This document shows, in pieces, positions 60,154 to 64,000 of a stretch of DNA of 64,000 nucleotides. Location: the NCBI RefSeq assembly GCF_000346465.2, contig NC_034016.1:17488704-17552703 (forward strand), in the 5' to 3' direction. The translations under genes and the position numbers were made by a program. Every line of letters starts with the position of its first letter. The stretch's first letter is position 1. The notes under the pieces are model-generated. The model worked only from the letters and a program-made list of their open reading frames with translations. It was not told where the DNA came from and ran no database searches. Origin of the DNA: Prunus persica. Its lineage: Eukaryota > Streptophyta > Magnoliopsida > Rosales > Rosaceae.

Positions 60154-61296
60154 TATTGACGTGAGTCTCCTAATTAATCAAGGAGATTTACTTCCTTGAT
60201 TAATTAAGGGATTTACTTTCCTATTTTTATATAGTTGATAAATCATTGTATAATTAAGAGATACTTTCCTAATTCTTTACTGTATCTAATTCCTTGTATA
60301 GCACATGTAAACTCTTATATATACCTCATCATGGAGAAGAATAAAGATAACCTACTACATTCAAACAATATTCATATTTTAGCATGGTATCAGAGCCTGG
60401 TTGGAAGGTTGATATATTTAGCTCACACAAGACCAGATATTGCATATGTTGTGAGTGTGGTTAGTCAGTTTATGCATTCACCCAGTGTGTCTCATAGGAA
60501 TGCAGTTAATCAGATCTTAAGATACTTAAAGTCAGCACCCAGGGAAGGGTTAACGTTCTCCAAAAATAGAGATCTCGAAGTTGTTGAATATACAGATGCT
60601 GATTGGGCTGGCTCCGTTACTGATAGACGCTCTACTTCAGGTTACTTCACTTTTGTGGGAGGTAACCTAGTCACTTGGCGGAGTAAGAAACAAAATGTAG
60701 TTTCTCCAACTAGTGCTGAAGCAGAGTATCGAGGAATGGCTCAAGGATTTGTGAATTACTATAGATAAGAAGACTATTGACAGAATTGGGGTTCAAGCCA
60801 TAAAAGCCAATGGAGTTACATTGTGATAACAAGTCAGCCATCGATATTGCCCATAATCCAGTTCAACATGATTAAACTAAACATGTTGAGGTGGATAGAC
60901 ATTTTATCAAAGAAAAACTTGAGAAGAAGATCATCCACCTACTATTCGTAAAATCAGAAGATCAGTTGACAGATATCTTAATCAAAGCTGTTTGTAGAAG
61001 AGTATTTTATGACTCACTTACCAAGTTGGACATTGGTGACATATATGCACCAACTTGAGGAGGAGTGTTGAAGTGAGTCTCCTAATTAATCAAGGAGATT
61101 TACTTCCTTGATTAATTAAGGGATTTACTTTCCTATTTTTATATAATTGATAAATCATTGTATAATTATGAGATATTTTCCTAATTCTTTACTGTATCTA
61201 ATTCCTTGTATAGCACATGTAAACTCTTATATATACCTCTTTATGGAGAAGAATAAAGATAACCTAATACATTCAAACCATATTCATATTTTAGCA
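60154..61296 (+). mobile_element. Internally deleted copia element (copia-4) in OMT5
   Basis: LTRs at 60154-60384 and 61066-61296 (231 bp each) flank a short core. Target duplication TATAC is perfect (60149-60153, 61297-61301). The primer site TGGTATCAGAGCC follows the 5' LTR and GAGGAGGAG precedes the 3' LTR. The core jumps from the primer site straight to RNase H (SLVGRLIYLAHTRPDIAY, YTDADWAGSVTDRRSTSGYF), so gag, protease, integrase and most of RT are deleted. The LTRs resemble copia-2. Confidence 0.92.
60400..61060 (+). pseudogene. copia-4 RNase H remnant
   Basis: The frame runs to 60768 (AEAEYRGMAQGFVNYYR), then a stop. Later pieces in other frames include DQLTDILIKAV and LTKLDIGDIYAPT near 60965-61055, the usual copia C-terminus. 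Confidence 0.8.
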
Positions 61297-61977
61297 TATA
61301 CAACTTTCAATCACTGCAGGCACAACCACCCTTGCATCACAAGCCATTGCTTCATTGAAAAGCTTGCTATGATCAGGATTGGCTGCGCCAAAGCTCCACA
61401 GGTCCTCACCATATACTTCCTCAAACACTGGATTTCTAATATTACCTTGGACACAGGTCCTCACCATGTACTTCCTCAAACACTGGATTTCTAATATTAC
61501 CTTGGATTCGGGCACTGAGGCCATGCCACGGTGCTAGCATTACCGGGCTACTCTCTGGCAAAATGAAAGCAGCCATGTTGTTTTGTCCGGATTTCAATAG
61601 CCGTTTGCACAAAGGTGTTTGTGCATAAACTTTGCGGCCTCATTGGGTTGCTGGTTTTTCTTTGAATATTTTGAGGTGGACTAGGACCCTCATGATGCGG
61701 TAAAGGGGAGAAGGATCACATCTTATGATAGCTCTTGGAGTGTCATAGGGCTGCCATGGCTTTCAATTGCATCAGCTATTCCAAGCTCAATGCCACATTT
61801 AACCACTTGCGAGTTCAACAAACCCGAACATATATTTCCAGATTTCCACTTTGGAATGTTCTTCTTCTTCCTTTTCTCCTCCTAACTCTCTTTGTTTAAC
61901 TTCCATCTCTTTGTGTGTGTGTTGTGCCGTAGGCTCTAAGGTAGCAATATATATATAATTTGCAAGAAGAGATTGGT

Positions 61978-64000
61978 GTAACACCCCGACTCCAAATTAA
62001 ACCCCTTATTTAAATTGTTTAAATTATTTAAGGGAAATTACAAATTTACCCTTGAGATAGGGATATTTTGGTCAATTTCTTACTCGGAGCGAGTTTGGGG
62101 CAGTGACTAGTATTTTTGGATAGGTCGTACTGAGATGAGTTCGTAGACACGTAGTGGGCTCGAATCGGAGTTGTAACGAGAGAGATATGGTCAAAAGAAT
62201 CCCAGTGGCACAATCGTAATTATTTTGAAATGAGATTTTTATAAAAAATCAGATTCTTCTCTCTCTCTCGCTCCCGCGTGCTCTCTCTCTCCCCGTCGGT
62301 CCCTCTCTCTCTCCTTGAATCTCCGGCCACCGGCCACGGCTGAGGACGGGACTGGTGCCAAAAGGACCGGTTCGGCCTCGGCGTCACGACCCGGCCCTCC
62401 CCCGACATCGGCCGCCTCTCCAACCGCCGAAAAAAGGCGATTTTTGTCCGGTTTTCCCTCGAACTTCGCTGGCTCTGATCTCCTTCCTCCGGCGGCCATT
62501 TTTGGCAATCAGGGTATGAAAATTCATCCCTTCTTCATGTTCTAGCTGCCTGTTGGGTAGATTGGATCGATTCTTAGCGTAGGCAATTCGATTTTTGAAT
62601 TGAAATTTGGCTAGTCTTGGGATCGCGATTTCGGCCACTTCCGGTCAGTTTTTGGGGTAGGTCAAAAGTGGTTCCAAATATGGTGTTATACCTAGGGTAG
62701 GAGTTTGGAGCAGTGGTTTTGAGATTTTCTGGCGATGCGTAATCGCTTTGGGCACCCAGCTTTGCCGGCGCATGGGCGAGGGTAGTGAAGTTGCACTGTG
62801 TCTCGATGAGATCCTTAGGTTGTCACAAGTGCGTAGGATTTCGCGGATCTCAATTCGGACGTCGTTTGACTATCGAACGGATATCGCCTATTGCGTGTTA
62901 TCCGGGTTCGATAGGTTAGGACCGTTGGATGATCTTAAATTTAATATATGTTAATCTAGGTATTTCTAGGATCGTGTAGAATTTCATGGATTGTGAATCG
63001 GAGCCCCGAATGTTCCGATTTATAAATATAAAGTTTACGTTTTATAATAATCGTCAGATCGTGCGATCGTGAGCGATTCGACCGTCCGATCTGGACCAAA
63101 CTTGCACGACGAGTGTCCTATACCTTGTAGAACCCATAGGAACTTTCGGATCGGAATTTGGAGGTCGTGTGCCCCGTAGGCCCGTTTGACCAGGGTTAGG
63201 GTAGTTTGACCCTTAGTTGACCGTGAGTCTCTTGAAGTAATCTCACCTTCCCAGGGGGATTATCGGGTGCTAGACTATGGTTGAGGTTTACACAATATTT
63301 GAAGTAAATTATATACTTATATATGTTTGTAAAGGTATAAAAGGAGTCTAGAATGTTAGTTTGAAGTGCTATACGCACTACCTTAGGTACCATCCCGGAT
63401 TTTTGGTCACACTACAAGTACCACCCTGTGAAAGTTAGGTCCCACGTGGCCTAGGTTATCCGGCGTGCGGACAGACCCCATACGTGGCGTTGGTTGTACC
63501 GCGTATGGGGAGATTATGTGATAATATGTTGAGGTCGCACATGGCGTAGGTTATCCGGCGTGTCGACAGACCCCATACGTGGCGTTGGTTGTACCGGCAT
63601 ATAGGGAGATATGTGATATGATGTGCAGGTCTCATGTGGCATAGGTTATCCGGCGTTGAGACAAACCCCATATGTGGCGTTGGTTGTACCGGCGTATGGG
63701 GAGATTATGTGATATTATGTTGAGGTCGCGCGTGGTGTAGGTTATCCGGCGTGTCGACAGACCCCATACGTGGCGTTGGTTGTACCAGCGTATGGGGAGA
63801 TATGTGATATGATGTGCAGGTCTCGCGTGACGTAGGTTATCCGGCATTGAGACATGCCTCATACGTGGCATTGGTTGTACTGGCGTATGAGGAGATATTG
63901 TGATAGTATGGTATGGTCACACGTGGCGTAGGTTATTCGGCGTGTTGATAGGCCCCATACGTGGCGTTGGTAGTACATGCGTATGAGGAGATTATGTGAA
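61978..64000. mobile_element. Long LTR-like repeat, open at the right edge
   Basis: It starts TGTAACACCCCGACTCCAAA just upstream of OMT5 and is similar to 50216-50490. It continues through a CT-rich, then GC-rich, low-complexity stretch (62250-62500) to the tandem array at 63430. No coding domain is visible. The TGTAACACCCC start is common for plant LTR elements, but the second LTR would lie outside the window. Confidence 0.5.
63430..64000. repeat. Tandem array, about 95-bp unit, two alternating subtypes
   Basis: The phrase GGTTATCCGGCG starts at 63454, 63549, 63644, 63740, 63835 and 63931 (spacing 95-96 bp). Each unit carries CCCCATACGTGGCGTTGGTT or a close variant. Units 2 and 4 have GTGTCGACAG, units 3 and 5 have GTTGAGACA, giving a 190-bp higher-order period. 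It continues past the window edge. Confidence 0.93.

Larger units (their letters stand above)
59395..61906 (-). pseudogene. OMT5, O-methyltransferase pseudogene split by a copia element
   Basis: Exon 1 runs from ATG 61906 (MEVKQRELGG) but shifts frame after KYMFGFVE (extra bases near 61807). It contains a 52-bp tandem duplication at about 61402-61505 and is cut at 60149-61301 by copia-4. The 3' part of exon 1 is at 60148-59940. Exon 2 is 59629-59395 and is truncated after GKERTLKEWVYVL, losing the last 24 or so residues. The SAM loop and His motif (WVLHDWEDDEC) remain recognisable. It cannot make an intact enzyme. Confidence 0.9.

Noticed and set aside
63430..64000. CRISPR-like regular repeats
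   Set aside because: Units are contiguous, with no unique spacers, and this is a plant nuclear genome; it is a tandem satellite-like array.

Overview
The window is nuclear DNA from a flowering plant. It has split genes with GT-AG introns, plant-type snRNA promoters (a USE of the RTCCCACATCG type plus a TATA box), Ty1/copia elements primed by initiator tRNA-Met, a Cassandra TRIM, and hAT and Mutator-like MITEs. The gene set points to a eudicot. A woody Rosaceae-like genome is my guess, but nothing here proves it.

1-31 kb is a conserved gene block. In order it holds: the 5' part of a class II mechanosensitive channel gene (MSL, minus, running off the left edge); a 2.57 kb non-autonomous hAT element in the MSL upstream region that carries an intact captured IQD (calmodulin-binding) exon; a complete 16-exon ACT-domain kinase gene of the STY8/17/46 type (minus); about 7.4 kb of gene-free DNA with a second hAT MITE, diverged tandem duplications and a long inverted-repeat MITE pair; a complete F-box/LRR gene (FBL10 type, minus); and a divergent pair made of a heterodimeric GGPP synthase small subunit (minus) and GPI mannosyltransferase 1 (PIG-M, plus), whose start codons are 333 bp apart.

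32-62 kb is a rearranged tandem array of plant class II O-methyltransferase (OMT) genes. There are three two-exon copies with open coding frames (OMT1-3, minus), two broken copies and several exon fragments. The array is interleaved with six spliceosomal RNA sequences: four U4 and two U2. By promoter and 3'-box quality, one U4 (32.6-32.8 kb) and one U2 (52.06-52.25 kb) look functional and the rest look like pseudogenes. Blocks of DNA were copied here in direct and inverted orientation many times, leaving palindromes around two U4 pseudogenes.

Between OMT1 and OMT2 lies a multi-level nest of mobile elements: a 7.9 kb copia element, with a hAT MITE in its RNase H end and a second copia inserted at another point in RNase H; that second copia has a Mutator-like MITE in one LTR and a Cassandra TRIM (5S-rRNA-like LTRs) in its body. 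Target-site duplications can be read for every layer. A short relative of the second copia has cut open the last OMT pseudogene.

62-64 kb looks like the start of a long LTR-like repeat (TGTAACACCCCGA...) that ends the window in a tandem array of about 95 bp units with two alternating subtypes.

All exon limits were read by eye from splice signals and protein similarity. No alignment or database search was run.
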